64,000 nt of DNA from Mycolicibacterium parafortuitum (lineage in GTDB: Bacteria > Actinomycetota > Actinomycetes > Mycobacteriales > Mycobacteriaceae), in contig NZ_AP022598.1 in the NCBI RefSeq assembly GCF_010725485.1, positions 496,001 through 560,000 on the forward strand, in the 5' to 3' direction. Positions 9,116 to 17,997 of this stretch are shown here, piece after piece. The translations under genes and the position numbers were made by a program. The notes under the pieces are model-generated. The model saw only the letters and a list, made by a program, of their open reading frames with translations. It was not told where the DNA came from and searched no databases. Each line of letters opens with the position of its first letter. Positions within the stretch are counted from its first letter, which is position 1.

Positions 9116-11641
9116 GTGGCAGCACAGCTTGATCCCACCGACGCCCTCGCCCGCATCCTCATCGAGCACGGCCCACTGCACGAGGACGACATCGCGCAAC
9201 GGCTGCGCGAGACGGGCATCCGGAATGCGGAGGATGAGCTTCCGCGCTTGTTGAACGAGATCACCTGCGCTGCAGTGCCTTTAGCTGATGACCGCTGGGC
9301 GTGGCTGCCCGCCCTGCTGGCCGGCCGGCTATTCACGCACCGGGTCGACGCCCAGGAGATGACCCACGACATCCTGCTCGTCACCCCGGACCTCGACCCG
9401 ATCACCCACCTCTGCGAGTTCGAGGAGTACGCGCAGCTGGCCGACGGCACCCCCGTCAGCGTCGCGTTACCGGCGTTCGATGACGGGGTGCTCGACGAGC
9501 GGGACGTCCCGCTGGACATGGTCGACGACGGCGGCGCGCTGGTCCTGCCGCCGGGCACGTTGCGCGGCCTCGGCCTCGCAGCAGGCGACCTGGTCGGTCT
9601 GAGGTTGACGCCCGCGGGACTCACCCTGTCGAAGGTGACGGCGGATCCGGCGCCGCAGGTCGGTGCCGCACTGGCGGCCACCCTGGCCCCCGACGAGCCG
9701 ACGCCGTTCGATTCCGCGGTGTGGAGCGCGTGTTCGGCGGATCCGGCGCTGTTCACCGAGCCCGTGCCGCCGCTGTCGGAGATCGCCGACGCCCACAACC
9801 TGGTGCGTCGCCTCGACCTGCTCGCACCTGCGGGCTTCGACTACGACCGGTGGCGCTTCGAGCTGGACTGCGAGGTGATGCGCAGGCGGTACGACATCGA
9901 CGAGGATGCCGCACGCGCCCTACGCACGCTGGTCACGGTCTACGAGCAGATGTCGCAGCTGATCACGACGTCTCTCTCTGGCGAAGAAGAGGCGCCCGAC
10001 GAGGACGTGCCGGCGCCAACCACCGAGGGCTACCGGGAGCTGGTCGCCGAGTTCGGAGCCGAGCTCGCCGATCCGCGCCTGGCAGAGCTGCTGGTAGCCG
10101 AAACCCTGGGCCGCAACCCCGATGGCGCCGCGGCACTGGGGTTGTTCGCCGAGACGCTGGAGCCGCAGGTGCCGCGCCGCGCCCGGGTCGCGTTCCGCTG
10201 GCTGCGCGCGGTGGCGCTGGAGCGCATCGGCGACATCGAGGCGGCCGAACGGGAGCTGCTGGCCGCCGAAACGATGGACACCGACTGGCCGTTGCCGCTG
10301 TACGACCTGGCCCGGATCGCGTCCGACCGCGGTGACGTCGAGCGCGGGTTGGCGTTGCTCCATCGGGCGGGTGCCGCGCCCGACGATCCGATGCTCTTGT
10401 TGCTGCGCAGCCATCGGGCCGAGGCGCGCCCCGATGTGGGCCGCAACGAGCCGTGCTGGTGCGGGTCGGGCCGCAAGTACAAGAAGTGCCATCTCGGCAA
10501 GGAGCAGTTGTCGCTGCTGGAGCGGGTGGGGTGGCTGTACGCGAAGGCCGCGCAGCATGCGGTGGCGGGCGAGTGGCGCGGCCTGATCGCCGAGCTGAGC
10601 TACGAACGCAGCCGGCATGACGATTCGCTCGACGAGATGCTCGACCCGCTGATCGTCGATGCTGCGCTGTGTGAAGGCGAAGCATTCGAGGACTTCCTGG
10701 CTGTTCGCGGCCCGCTGCTGCCCGATGACGAGCGGTCGCTGGCAGAGCAGTGGCTGCTGATCGAACGCTCGCTGTTCGAGGTCGAGGCGGTGAGTCCCGG
10801 TCACGGGCTCACGGTGCGCGACGTCCGCACCGGCGACGTGCACGAGGTGCGGGAGCGCACCGCCAGCCGGCAGCTCAAGGCAGGACATCTGATCTGTACC
10901 CGGGTGTTACCGGTCGGCGACGGCACCGCGCAGCTCTTCGGCGGAGTGGAACCCGTTGCGCTGCATCAGCGCAGCGCGCTGATCGAGCTTCTCGACGAGG
11001 GACCTGACCCCGTGGAGATCGTCGCGTTCCTGAGCGCCCGGTTCGCTCCGCCGACGCTGACCAACACCGAGGGTGATCCGCTGATGGTCTGTGAAGCGGT
11101 TGTGCGCGTCAGTGATTCGGCACGTATCGAAGCCGCGCTCGACGACACCTATGACCGGGTCGAGGACGCGGAGCTGCCGCAGTGGTTCGAGCATGTCACT
11201 ACCGACGGCATGGAACGCATCCGCGCGACGATGGTGCTCGACGGGGACACGCTGCGGGTCGAGACCAACAGTGAGGAACGGATGGACCGGGTGCTGGAAA
11301 CCCTGGAGCGGCTCGACCCGGGAATGCGCGTCGTCGATGAGACTCGCACACCGATGGACGACCCGCGGAGAATGGCCGCGCGGATGCCTGCAACCGCTCA
11401 GGGCGCGGTGGACCCGGACGACCCGCAGGTGGTGGCCCTGCTCGACAAGATGATCCTCGATTACGAGGAGAAGTGGCTCGACGAGTCGATTCCGGCGCTC
11501 GACGGGCACACCCCACGCCAGGCCGCCGATGACCCGACCCGCCGGCCTGATCTGATCCGGCTACTCGACTCCTTCCCCTCCGACACAGGCCGCCACGCGA
11601 TGAATGCGGATCGACTCAGGGCGGCGCTGGGGCTGGAGTAA
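9116..11641 (+). CDS. SEC-C motif protein with helical middle region
   Basis: 841 residues from GTG 9116, chosen because protein-like sequence begins there and a TANNNT hexamer lies 7 bases upstream; the frame is open further upstream. Residues 447-459 carry a SEC-C zinc motif (CWCGSGRKYKKCH), the metal site first known from the SecA tail. The N-terminal 70 residues look like a small winged-helix module (ILIEHGPLHEDDIAQRLRE). The middle is mostly alpha-helical, perhaps with TPR-like repeats before the zinc motif. SEC-C motifs occur in many unrelated proteins, so no enzyme function follows. It is transcribed toward the vapBC pair. Confidence 0.75.
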   Translation: MAAQLDPTDALARILIEHGPLHEDDIAQRLRETGIRNAEDELPRLLNEITCAAVPLADDRWAWLPALLAGRLFTHRVDAQEMTHDILLVTPDLDPITHLCEFEEYAQLADGTPVSVALPAFDDGVLDERDVPLDMVDDGGALVLPPGTLRGLGLAAGDLVGLRLTPAGLTLSKVTADPAPQVGAALAATLAPDEPTPFDSAVWSACSADPALFTEPVPPLSEIADAHNLVRRLDLLAPAGFDYDRWRFELDCEVMRRRYDIDEDAARALRTLVTVYEQMSQLITTSLSGEEEAPDEDVPAPTTEGYRELVAEFGAELADPRLAELLVAETLGRNPDGAAALGLFAETLEPQVPRRARVAFRWLRAVALERIGDIEAAERELLAAETMDTDWPLPLYDLARIASDRGDVERGLALLHRAGAAPDDPMLLLLRSHRAEARPDVGRNEPCWCGSGRKYKKCHLGKEQLSLLERVGWLYAKAAQHAVAGEWRGLIAELSYERSRHDDSLDEMLDPLIVDAALCEGEAFEDFLAVRGPLLPDDERSLAEQWLLIERSLFEVEAVSPGHGLTVRDVRTGDVHEVRERTASRQLKAGHLICTRVLPVGDGTAQLFGGVEPVALHQRSALIELLDEGPDPVEIVAFLSARFAPPTLTNTEGDPLMVCEAVVRVSDSARIEAALDDTYDRVEDAELPQWFEHVTTDGMERIRATMVLDGDTLRVETNSEERMDRVLETLERLDPGMRVVDETRTPMDDPRRMAARMPATAQGAVDPDDPQVVALLDKMILDYEEKWLDESIPALDGHTPRQAADDPTRRPDLIRLLDSFPSDTGRHAMNADRLRAALGLE

Positions 11642-11720
11642 GCCGAGCTCGCGGGGGCGTCTCACGGATCGCTTGCCGGCACGTCCGATCGGGCCTGCGC
11701 GAGCGTCCCTCTCCGCGTCA

Positions 11721-12131
11721 TCACGCAACAACTTCGGTGTCCACACCCAGGGCTTCATATGTCGCCCTGGCGCGGGCATCCCGAGTTGCCAGCGCCACAT
11801 CGTGTTCTCGCGCCGCCAACGCAACGAGTCCGTCATACGTCGCACCGCCGCCGATTCCTCGTCGGGCCAACTCGCGATGCGCACCACGTGCAACCCGGGC
11901 GCCGAGCGTGAGGGATGCAGTGAAGTTGGCGTCGATCAGTGCGACCGCATCCTGCGGGAGCAGCCGCGCATCACCGGGTAGCCGTGTCAGCACCGAGTAC
12001 GTCTCGGTCAGCGCATGCCCGCTGAGTCCCAGTGTCTTGCCTTTGGCCCATTTCGCCACGGCGGCGTGTTCTCGGTGGGAGCCGACGAGCAGCGGTACAG
12101 CGACACTCGTATCAACCGCTGTGACAGGCAT
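11721..12131 (-). CDS. vapC: VapC-type PIN-domain toxin
   Basis: 136 residues. The PIN-domain acidic residues are all present: Asp7 in VDTSV, Glu43 in LTETYS, Asp100 in TYDGL and Asp118 in TRDARA. VapC toxins are magnesium-dependent RNases that cut tRNA or rRNA when released from the antitoxin. The ATG at 12131 lies 6 bases after the vapB stop, the usual order and spacing. Nothing suggests inactivation. The target RNA cannot be predicted. Confidence 0.92.
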   Translation of the reverse strand: MPVTAVDTSVAVPLLVGSHREHAAVAKWAKGKTLGLSGHALTETYSVLTRLPGDARLLPQDAVALIDANFTASLTLGARVARGAHRELARRGIGGGATYDGLVALAAREHDVALATRDARARATYEALGVDTEVVA

Positions 12132-12137
12132 CGTCAG

Positions 12138-12377
12138 TCAGCGCCGACCCGAGTCGATGATGGCGAACATCATCTCGTCGGTGACCACGGTGTCGGCTTG
12201 CGCCACGAGGCGACCATCGTCGTCGCGTTCGAGTCGAGCGGTTCGCCCGCCCGGAACGATCTGTAACCCACCGCCGTAGGCAGAAATGTCTACTTTCGTG
12301 CCGGGGGTCAAACCCAGCGCGTCCCGCAGTTGCTTCGGTAGGACCACTCGGCCACCGGAATCGATCACAGCCTCCAT
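12138..12377 (-). CDS. vapB: VapB antitoxin, AbrB-type DNA-binding
   Basis: 79 residues. The N-terminal half (IDSGGRVVLPKQLRDALGL) is a SpoVT/AbrB swapped-hairpin DNA-binding domain; the C-terminal part is the expected VapC-binding tail. It should neutralise VapC and repress its own promoter. No ribosome binding site is visible; TAACAT lies 6 bases upstream of the ATG, which suggests a leaderless transcript. A 7-base inverted repeat brackets that hexamer (12376-12404) and is a natural autoregulatory site. Confidence 0.9.
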   Translation of the reverse strand: MEAVIDSGGRVVLPKQLRDALGLTPGTKVDISAYGGGLQIVPGGRTARLERDDDGRLVAQADTVVTDEMMFAIIDSGRR

Positions 12378-12404
12378 GGGATCATGTTACCAGTGAAATC
12401 CCAT
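12376..12404 (-). promoter_or_regulatory. vapBC promoter and candidate VapB operator
   Basis: On the plus strand ATGGGAT (12376-12382) and ATCCCAT (12398-12404) form a perfect 7-base inverted repeat with a 15-base spacer. Between them, on the minus strand, lies the -10 hexamer TAACAT (12389-12384), 6 bases from the vapB ATG. The left arm overlaps the vapB start codon, so a bound repressor would block both RNA polymerase and the start site. Confidence 0.55.
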
Positions 12405-12480
12405 TATCACGGTTGCGGTGTCGGCGGCGCTCAGCAGTCTTATGCGTTTGGTCCGCGTCAACAACCGTCGACACGCACGT

Positions 12481-13584
12481 CTACCCCGCGACACTCAACC
12501 CGTCACCCTTCTGGCTCTCCTCGAGGGCGGCCAGGGCTTCCGCGGTCAAGCCCTCGCGGACCCCGCTCCGCTGGTGCGCGAACGGGATGAAGGCCCGCAG
12601 GAGGGCGGGTACCTCGAGGAGGACTTTCAACGAGTGGTCGTGGAGCGTCGACGATTCGAGTACATGCTCGACGCGCCGGGCGCTCCACCGCAGGGGGTCC
12701 CCCGTCCCGGATTCCATGAGGTCCGTCAACAGCAGCAGGTGGTCGCGGCGATCGAAGCCTGCGCCGGCCTCGCATGCGAAGAACTCGTCGGCCAATTCCC
12801 TACCTGATCCCCATGCCGAACCCGACCACTGGTACCCGTCGCCGCCCTCCGGCATATGACCGACCAGCCATCGCACCAGCGGACGGCAACCAGGCCACGT
12901 CGCGGTCTCCCGGAAGACGAACTTCTGCTGCAGGCTGCGTTCGATCCACGCCCGCGCATCAGCGAGCCTCATGTCCACGGTGGTGAAGTCAGCATTGGAG
13001 CTTCGCCGCATGTGGATGTCGATCGCGTCCAACCAGAGATCTGCATCGACGATCTCGGAGTCTTCGAGGTGCTCCATCCGGATCACGCAGGTCGCTTCCC
13101 GCCCGTCGGCGAGGCGGGCACCGATCCAGAGCTCGTCGAAATCTCCGAGCACATATGAGTGACGCACCGCCCGATGAACCTCGACCTCGCGGAGCCCAGC
13201 GACCCACGGCGGTAGCGGCCCCTGGTACGCGTCCAGCGCCACCCGATAGCGCTGCTGCAGCTCCTGGTCGTCCAACAGCTCACCAAACAGCGCGACGAAC
13301 AACGCGCTCTCGGAATGGGGAGCGTTGAGGAAATTCTGGAGGCGGTGACCGAAGTCGACTGAAGTGCGTTGATCAGACCGCCAATTCGAGAACGGGTCTG
13401 GCTTCGCCGCCTCGACTTTCGCGCTCGCGAACATCAAGAGACCCCACGGGTTCTCCATCGCGAACGAGATCAGCGACCGATCATCGGGAGGCGGCTCGGG
13501 GACGGCATCCACCCGGCGCTTCTTTGCACGACGCGCATCGCGTCGCGCCTGCTTCATCTTGCGGTTCCCACGTCCGTCACTCAT
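12481..13584 (-). CDS. Hypothetical protein, conserved-looking, no known domain
   Basis: 367 residues from the ATG at 13584, where a basic N-terminus begins (residues 5-22, rich in Arg and Lys; KKRR is the last part). The body is a soluble alpha/beta-like sequence with many Trp and Asp residues and no catalytic signature I recognise. I see no membrane segment or signal peptide. It lies between two toxin-antitoxin loci on the same strand and ends about 100 bases before the vapB promoter. An alternative ATG lies 10 codons upstream. Confidence 0.7.
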   Translation of the reverse strand: MSDGRGNRKMKQARRDARRAKKRRVDAVPEPPPDDRSLISFAMENPWGLLMFASAKVEAAKPDPFSNWRSDQRTSVDFGHRLQNFLNAPHSESALFVALFGELLDDQELQQRYRVALDAYQGPLPPWVAGLREVEVHRAVRHSYVLGDFDELWIGARLADGREATCVIRMEHLEDSEIVDADLWLDAIDIHMRRSSNADFTTVDMRLADARAWIERSLQQKFVFRETATWPGCRPLVRWLVGHMPEGGDGYQWSGSAWGSGRELADEFFACEAGAGFDRRDHLLLLTDLMESGTGDPLRWSARRVEHVLESSTLHDHSLKVLLEVPALLRAFIPFAHQRSGVREGLTAEALAALEESQKGDGLSVAG

Positions 13585-13662
13585 GACGCGGACGCTACGC
13601 ACGAGCGCCGACATGTCGGCACACTCCGAGAGGTCCTTCGAGGAGCGTCTCGCGAGGCCCGA

Positions 13663-13722
13663 TTACCGCACGGTGTTGGCCGCGCCAAGAGTCACCGCCA
13701 AGACGCTCGCGTCAACGCCCAT
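13663..13722 (-). pseudogene. VapC toxin remnant (19 codons)
   Basis: An ATG at 13722 overlaps the end of the antitoxin gene (ATGGGCGTTGA), the classic vapBC arrangement. It reads MGVDASVLAVTLGA and reaches TAA at 13663-13665 after 19 codons. VDASVL is the first beta strand and first catalytic Asp of a PIN domain, but the other 110 or so residues of a toxin are absent. The following 79 bases before the next gene contain no recognisable PIN sequence in another frame, so a deletion is more likely than a simple frameshift. Confidence 0.65.
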
Positions 13723-13942
13723 CACGTTCAGCCCGGACTCCAAACACCGCCGCACTGAACGACACCTTTCCGCCTTTGCGCACGGCGGCACGTTCGAAGA
13801 CCTCTTCAGCGGTGGCCTGACTCGCCTCGGTGATCAGTCGGCTGCGGAGGTACTCCTGAAGCGATTGATGCGCCCGCGCCGCCCGCTCCCGCAAGACCCG
13901 GTGTGTGTCATCCGGGACGTCTTTGATCTGCACACTGGGCAT
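13712..13942 (-). CDS. Ribbon-helix-helix antitoxin (FitA/VapB-like), orphaned
   Basis: 76 residues from the ATG at 13942. The start (MPSVQIKDVPDDTHRVL) and the following RERAARAHQSLQEYLRSRL match FitA-like ribbon-helix-helix antitoxins of vapBC loci. Such proteins dimerise, bind DNA with the N-terminal beta strand, and wrap the toxin with the C-terminal tail. Its toxin partner is reduced to 19 codons. Three copies of an 8-base operator-like motif lie at and upstream of its start, so the regulatory half seems intact. Confidence 0.8.
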   Translation of the reverse strand: MPSVQIKDVPDDTHRVLRERAARAHQSLQEYLRSRLITEASQATAEEVFERAAVRKGGKVSFSAAVFGVRAERDGR

Positions 13943-13969
13943 GGCGCCATTTTGGCGCCAGTAGCGCCA
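13942..13969 (-). promoter_or_regulatory. Three phased TGGCGCCA repeats, candidate antitoxin operator
   Basis: TGGCGCCA occurs at 13942-13949 and 13953-13960, each a perfect palindrome, and TAGCGCCA at 13962-13969. The spacings (11 and 9 bases) are close to one helical turn, the pattern expected for ribbon-helix-helix dimers stacked on one DNA face. The first copy overlaps the antitoxin start codon. Confidence 0.55.
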
Positions 13970-14242
13970 GAGTGCTAGCGGGAACGCCGCCACATTGTCC
14001 GACTGCCCAGTCGAGCTGGATGCCCGCGGTGCGGTGTCTTCTTCGGTCGACGACTGCAGCGCAGCGCATCTGATCGACGTGCTCGGCTCGGAGCGACGAT
14101 GTCCGGGTGCCGATGGCGCGATCTGGTCAGTGACGTCTCCGGACCCACCGCGCGTCAACGTTCGTTGACGGGGTGACGTCTTGGGCGTGTCAGACTTCGC
14201 TCCGTTGCGGTCTTCCCGCCCATAAATGCCTGAACGACTGAT
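13970..14242. other. Non-coding gap upstream of the antitoxin
   Basis: This stretch separates the 3' end of the Rad50-like ATPase gene from the antitoxin operator. An in-frame ATG at 14158 could extend the antitoxin, but the added 72 residues look random and include none of the family's sequence. The only notable structure is the inverted repeat at 14153-14170. I see no RNA gene. Confidence 0.5.
14153..14170. repeat. Perfect 8-base inverted repeat
   Basis: CGTCAACG (14153-14160) and CGTTGACG (14163-14170) flank a TT. A two-base loop is too tight for a good RNA hairpin, so a protein-binding site is more likely than a terminator. It sits about 70 bases beyond the stop of the Rad50-like ATPase gene. 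Confidence 0.45.
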
Positions 14243-16999
14243 TCAGGGCGCGGGCAGCGGGATGATCTTGTCCTTCGCGGGATCTATGTTCCTCTGCGCC
14301 CACTCGACGACCTCGTCCTCCTGCGAAAAAAGGATGACCTGGTGCTCGGCGCTGAGTTCATGAAGCAATTCCATCACCGCGACCGTGCGGGTGGTGTCGG
14401 ACTGGGTGGTGACATCGTCGAAGATCAGCGGTGCGGTCTCGGCACCACCCGAGAGTACTTGCGACAGGGTCACCCGAAGTAGCAGGTAGATCTGTTCCGT
14501 CGTACCGAGCGAGAGCCGATCCGCTTGGCGCACTTGGCCGGTCGCCTCTGTCACGAGGATCGTCAGATTACCCGGGTCGACGGTGACGTCCCGGTACCGG
14601 CCGTTCGTCACCCGGGGTAGCCACGGCCGCATTCGATCAGCGAGAGCGGGTGCGATGGAAGCGTTGGCTCGTTCCTTGGCGTTGGCGAGTTCGGCGGCGG
14701 CCGCATCCAGACACGACGCCAACGTCTCGACCTGATCGACTGCCCGTTGGGCATCGGCCTCCACCTCCACGGCCTCTGCCACCGAACCGAGGACGTTGCC
14801 GAGAGCCTGAATCTTTCCCTTCAGCTGTCCGTCAAGGTCAATCATTCTGTCGTAGAGAGCTTTTGCGTCGGTGACGAACGTGTTCAGATCCGGCGGCATC
14901 GGCTCCTCCGGTTCATCCCCGGCCTCGGCGGTCAGTGTCGCGAGATCCGCTTGCAGGTCAGCCAGTTCGCGACCACCCAGCAGTTGTTCGAGGAGGGCGA
15001 CGTCGGTCTTCCATGTGGTCAACGCCGCGCGCTTTGCGTCTTGCTCACTCACCCAACGGCGTAGCTGCTCGATCGCGCCCTCAACAGCCTCTGCGGTCAG
15101 GCCGAGGGCAGTGGCAAGCTCGATCACGTCGCGTCCTTGAGCTTCACGCACGGAGAGCGCTTGAAGGTGGTTCGCTTCAAGCTGTAGCCGCTGGCTGTGC
15201 GCCTCGACGAGGTCGGCGCGACGAGCGGCTTGTTGGGCGACTTCAGCGCGAGACTTGCAGGCCTCGACGTAGTCGGTATACAGCTTGAGCACTTGCGCAG
15301 CAGGGTCTTCGGTGGTGAGAAGATCCTGTCGCCCGAGTAGGCCGGCAAGTGCTCGGACGCGGTCGTCGCGTGCGGCCCGGAACTCCGCGGCCTGATCCGC
15401 ATGCTTGGCTGCCGCTATCCGCGCCGCGCCGGCGGCATCCATCTCGCGGGCAATCTTTTTCAAGGACTCCGGGTCGACGTCGAGCGATTCCCCACGTACC
15501 TGGGCTTGCGCGGCAGCAACACGCTCCTGATGTTGGCGTAGCGCAACCTCTTGCGCCATCACCCCCGCCTCGGCTTCCTGCGCCGACAGTGCCTCGGAAA
15601 GGAAGTCGGCATATCTCCGGCTGGCGGCGATCACGTCTTCAGCGGCCGACCGCTCAATTGCGTGGAGCGCGGCCAACTCTAGGGTCATTGCCCCGTTCTC
15701 GACGGCCGCATCGTAGTCGGCCTTCGCCTGTCGGTATGTGGCATCGCGGTCGTCGACGTCGCGCTGCAGTGCTGCCAACTGCGCCGCGCGCTGTTCCCTC
15801 TCGTGCTGAAACACCGCTACCTCAGCAGTGTCCACCTCGGGTGGCGATGACGCGAGTACATCAGCGAGAGTGCGTAACTCGTCGGCAGACAGGATTGTCG
15901 GCGGAGGAGATGCCTCATCGGGCGGTGTGGCCTGCAGATGGGTGTCGAGTACGGTCTGAGCCTTGACCAGTGCGCTGTGGGCGTCGACGACGTCGTGCCG
16001 CGGCTCGCGATCGCCCTCCGGCATTTGGGGCAGCTCGTCGATCTGGACTTGCAGATCGGCCGCGGTAGGTCCGTCACCCAATGGCGTCACATCGGTCCCG
16101 CCGTCGAATACCACCAGCGCCCTGGTAACGGTCGCGGCCTTCTCCTCATCGACGGTCAGGTCCGCTTCGCTTACTGCAGCCACTCTGGTGGATAGCTCGA
16201 CGGCCTTCTCTACACGGATCCGCAGCTCGTACACGCTGTGCCACTTGACGAAGCGTTCGGACAGTTCGACTTTGGCGCGCGCTTTCACCAGGGGTGCGGC
16301 AAGCTTCTGACGGTTGGCAATGGTCTCGAGGAGTTCAGCGAGATCGTCTCGTCGTGTCTCGGCAATTTCTCGCGCGTCCTCCAAGGCCGTACGACTTGAT
16401 CGAAGCGGCCTGCTGCCTATGTGCGCCACTCCCACCCATTCGGTGCGTCGGTCCTTGAGCCAGGCCAGCGCCGCATCGGCGGTGGCATCGGTCGCCCCGG
16501 TCGATGCGGCCCTTTCCAGCAGCTCCTGAAGTTCACCGGCGTCGTCGCGGACGCGGAGGATGTCGGCTTGGCCGGTGAAAATGGTCGATCGCGCTGACTG
16601 GCGGTTGAGGCCCAGGAGTCGCGTGCCGTCCAAGCTTGCGTCTGTGAGCAGTTCAGCCTCCGATACCGCTCGGGCAGTCGAGCCGTCAACGATCGTCCAT
16701 TCGCCCTTGGCGAGATCCTGGGTAATGGCCAGTCGGCGATCGTCGTCGAGCGTGACAGCAACGCCGACAGCCCATTTCGAGCCCGACCAGGGCTTGTGTC
16801 GGTTTCTGAACTCCGTCTCGGCGGCACTGCCTCTGCCCTTGTACTTACGCCGACCGGCCAGAGCCGAGTACGTGGCGTTGAACCAACTGGACTTTCCTGC
16901 TTCGTTGGGTCCGTGCACGACGTTGAGACCCGGTGCGAATTCGAGTGTCGCGCCGCGAAATGGGCCGAATGCAGTGCCGGTGACCCGATCGATGCGCAT
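14243..16999 (-). CDS. Rad50/SbcC-like AAA ATPase with long coiled coil
   Basis: 918 residues. Walker A GPNEAGKS lies at about 30-37, followed by some 750 residues rich in Ala, Glu, Gln and Arg that should form a coiled coil. The ABC signature LSLGTTEQIY, then LIFDDVT (Walker B) and LFSQEDE come near the C-terminus. This is the Rad50/SbcC/YhaN plan: two half-ATPases joined by an antiparallel coiled coil. No CxxC zinc hook is visible at the coil apex, unlike Rad50. The ATG at 16999 lies 3 bases after the stop of the Mre11-like gene, so the two are translationally coupled. Role: probably DNA-end sensing or processing. Confidence 0.85.
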   Translation of the reverse strand: MRIDRVTGTAFGPFRGATLEFAPGLNVVHGPNEAGKSSWFNATYSALAGRRKYKGRGSAAETEFRNRHKPWSGSKWAVGVAVTLDDDRRLAITQDLAKGEWTIVDGSTARAVSEAELLTDASLDGTRLLGLNRQSARSTIFTGQADILRVRDDAGELQELLERAASTGATDATADAALAWLKDRRTEWVGVAHIGSRPLRSSRTALEDAREIAETRRDDLAELLETIANRQKLAAPLVKARAKVELSERFVKWHSVYELRIRVEKAVELSTRVAAVSEADLTVDEEKAATVTRALVVFDGGTDVTPLGDGPTAADLQVQIDELPQMPEGDREPRHDVVDAHSALVKAQTVLDTHLQATPPDEASPPPTILSADELRTLADVLASSPPEVDTAEVAVFQHEREQRAAQLAALQRDVDDRDATYRQAKADYDAAVENGAMTLELAALHAIERSAAEDVIAASRRYADFLSEALSAQEAEAGVMAQEVALRQHQERVAAAQAQVRGESLDVDPESLKKIAREMDAAGAARIAAAKHADQAAEFRAARDDRVRALAGLLGRQDLLTTEDPAAQVLKLYTDYVEACKSRAEVAQQAARRADLVEAHSQRLQLEANHLQALSVREAQGRDVIELATALGLTAEAVEGAIEQLRRWVSEQDAKRAALTTWKTDVALLEQLLGGRELADLQADLATLTAEAGDEPEEPMPPDLNTFVTDAKALYDRMIDLDGQLKGKIQALGNVLGSVAEAVEVEADAQRAVDQVETLASCLDAAAAELANAKERANASIAPALADRMRPWLPRVTNGRYRDVTVDPGNLTILVTEATGQVRQADRLSLGTTEQIYLLLRVTLSQVLSGGAETAPLIFDDVTTQSDTTRTVAVMELLHELSAEHQVILFSQEDEVVEWAQRNIDPAKDKIIPLPAP

Positions 17000-17002
17000 G
17001 TC

Positions 17003-17935
17003 TCACGCCCCCTGGACGGAGGCGTCGAGTGCGGCCAACCCGAGCGCGGTGGTCTGATGCCGTCGCACGTCAGAGGTGTTGGCGTGCAGCATCGCTCGAA
17101 GGAACTCGGCGCGTGCGCTGCGGTCCGCGGGGTCGACCGACGGCGTGCCGAAGCTCAGAGCATCGATGTCGAGTACGACATGGGACGGAAGGTTTCGGTC
17201 CTGCCCGCTGAATCCCGGAAGCAGGACCCCGGGTGCGAGCGTGCCGACCAGTCGCAAGACCAGCGGATCTCCCGGCGTGAGCACGCCCTCCACGGCCGCC
17301 GCGAGCGCGTCGGTGTCCGCGGCGTCCGTGACGTCGAGATCCGCCACCAGGCCGGGCTGGTCGGGCAGATCGACCCGCCGGGACGGCGCTTCGGGCTCAT
17401 CGCCGTCGATCAGCACAGCGAACCCTCCTGGTTCGCGCGGATCACGGACGAGGCTAGGAACGGCGAGGATCCTGTCGTCAGCGGTCGCGGCGCGGATGAG
17501 CACGTGAGGTCCCGGCGCATCCGGGAGGCGTGGGACGGCGCCGCCGGGCGAGGTCCAGGCGCTCGTCCATACCTTCGGTGCAGGCGCAGCGGGCTGGTAC
17601 TCGGAGGACGAACAGATCGTGGTGTTGGAAGCCCAGCGGTGGGTGCGGTAGAGGCTAGTGCCGTCGATCCAGTCGGACTTGCCGGGAACGATGACCACGT
17701 CGCCGCTGAACGTGCCGAGGATCTGCGCCGCGTAATCGACGGTGGCAGGTAACACGTACGTCCGGTCGAAGAGACCGCCCGCGATCAGCAGCGTTCCAGC
17801 ACCCCGGCGGTTGGCCTCCTCGACCACGAGCGCGAGCACGTGACGCGACCAATCGCGTAACGCCGCTCCGAATTCAGCACCGAGACCGACCCACGCGCGG
17901 TCGAGTTGCACCCCGCTGGCAACCATGATGTCCAC
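17003..17935 (-). CDS. Mre11/SbcD-like protein with degenerate active site
   Basis: 310 residues from a GTG at 17935 with GGGGAGGA 6 bases upstream. The first 100 residues align by eye with SbcD: IMVASGVQLDR in place of hTSDxHLGR, LLIAGGLFDR in place of VAGDxxDR, and VVIVPGKSDW in place of PGNHD. The metal ligands Asp and His of motif I, the first Asp of motif II, and Asn and His of motif III are all changed, and no GHxH motif follows. It is therefore probably not a phosphoesterase but may be a structural partner of the Rad50-like ATPase encoded 3 bases downstream. The helicase gene diverges 62 bases away. Confidence 0.7.
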   Translation of the reverse strand: MDIMVASGVQLDRAWVGLGAEFGAALRDWSRHVLALVVEEANRRGAGTLLIAGGLFDRTYVLPATVDYAAQILGTFSGDVVIVPGKSDWIDGTSLYRTHRWASNTTICSSSEYQPAAPAPKVWTSAWTSPGGAVPRLPDAPGPHVLIRAATADDRILAVPSLVRDPREPGGFAVLIDGDEPEAPSRRVDLPDQPGLVADLDVTDAADTDALAAAVEGVLTPGDPLVLRLVGTLAPGVLLPGFSGQDRNLPSHVVLDIDALSFGTPSVDPADRSARAEFLRAMLHANTSDVRRHQTTALGLAALDASVQGA

Positions 17936-17997
17936 GCCGATTCCTCCCCGTTGCTGTTTATCATGCGGGGAGCTGATCCCGGAAGATTGGAGACGAG

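Noticed and set aside
13943..14158. 72-codon N-terminal extension of the ribbon-helix-helix antitoxin
   Set aside because: The added sequence is low-complexity and would place the operator array inside the gene.
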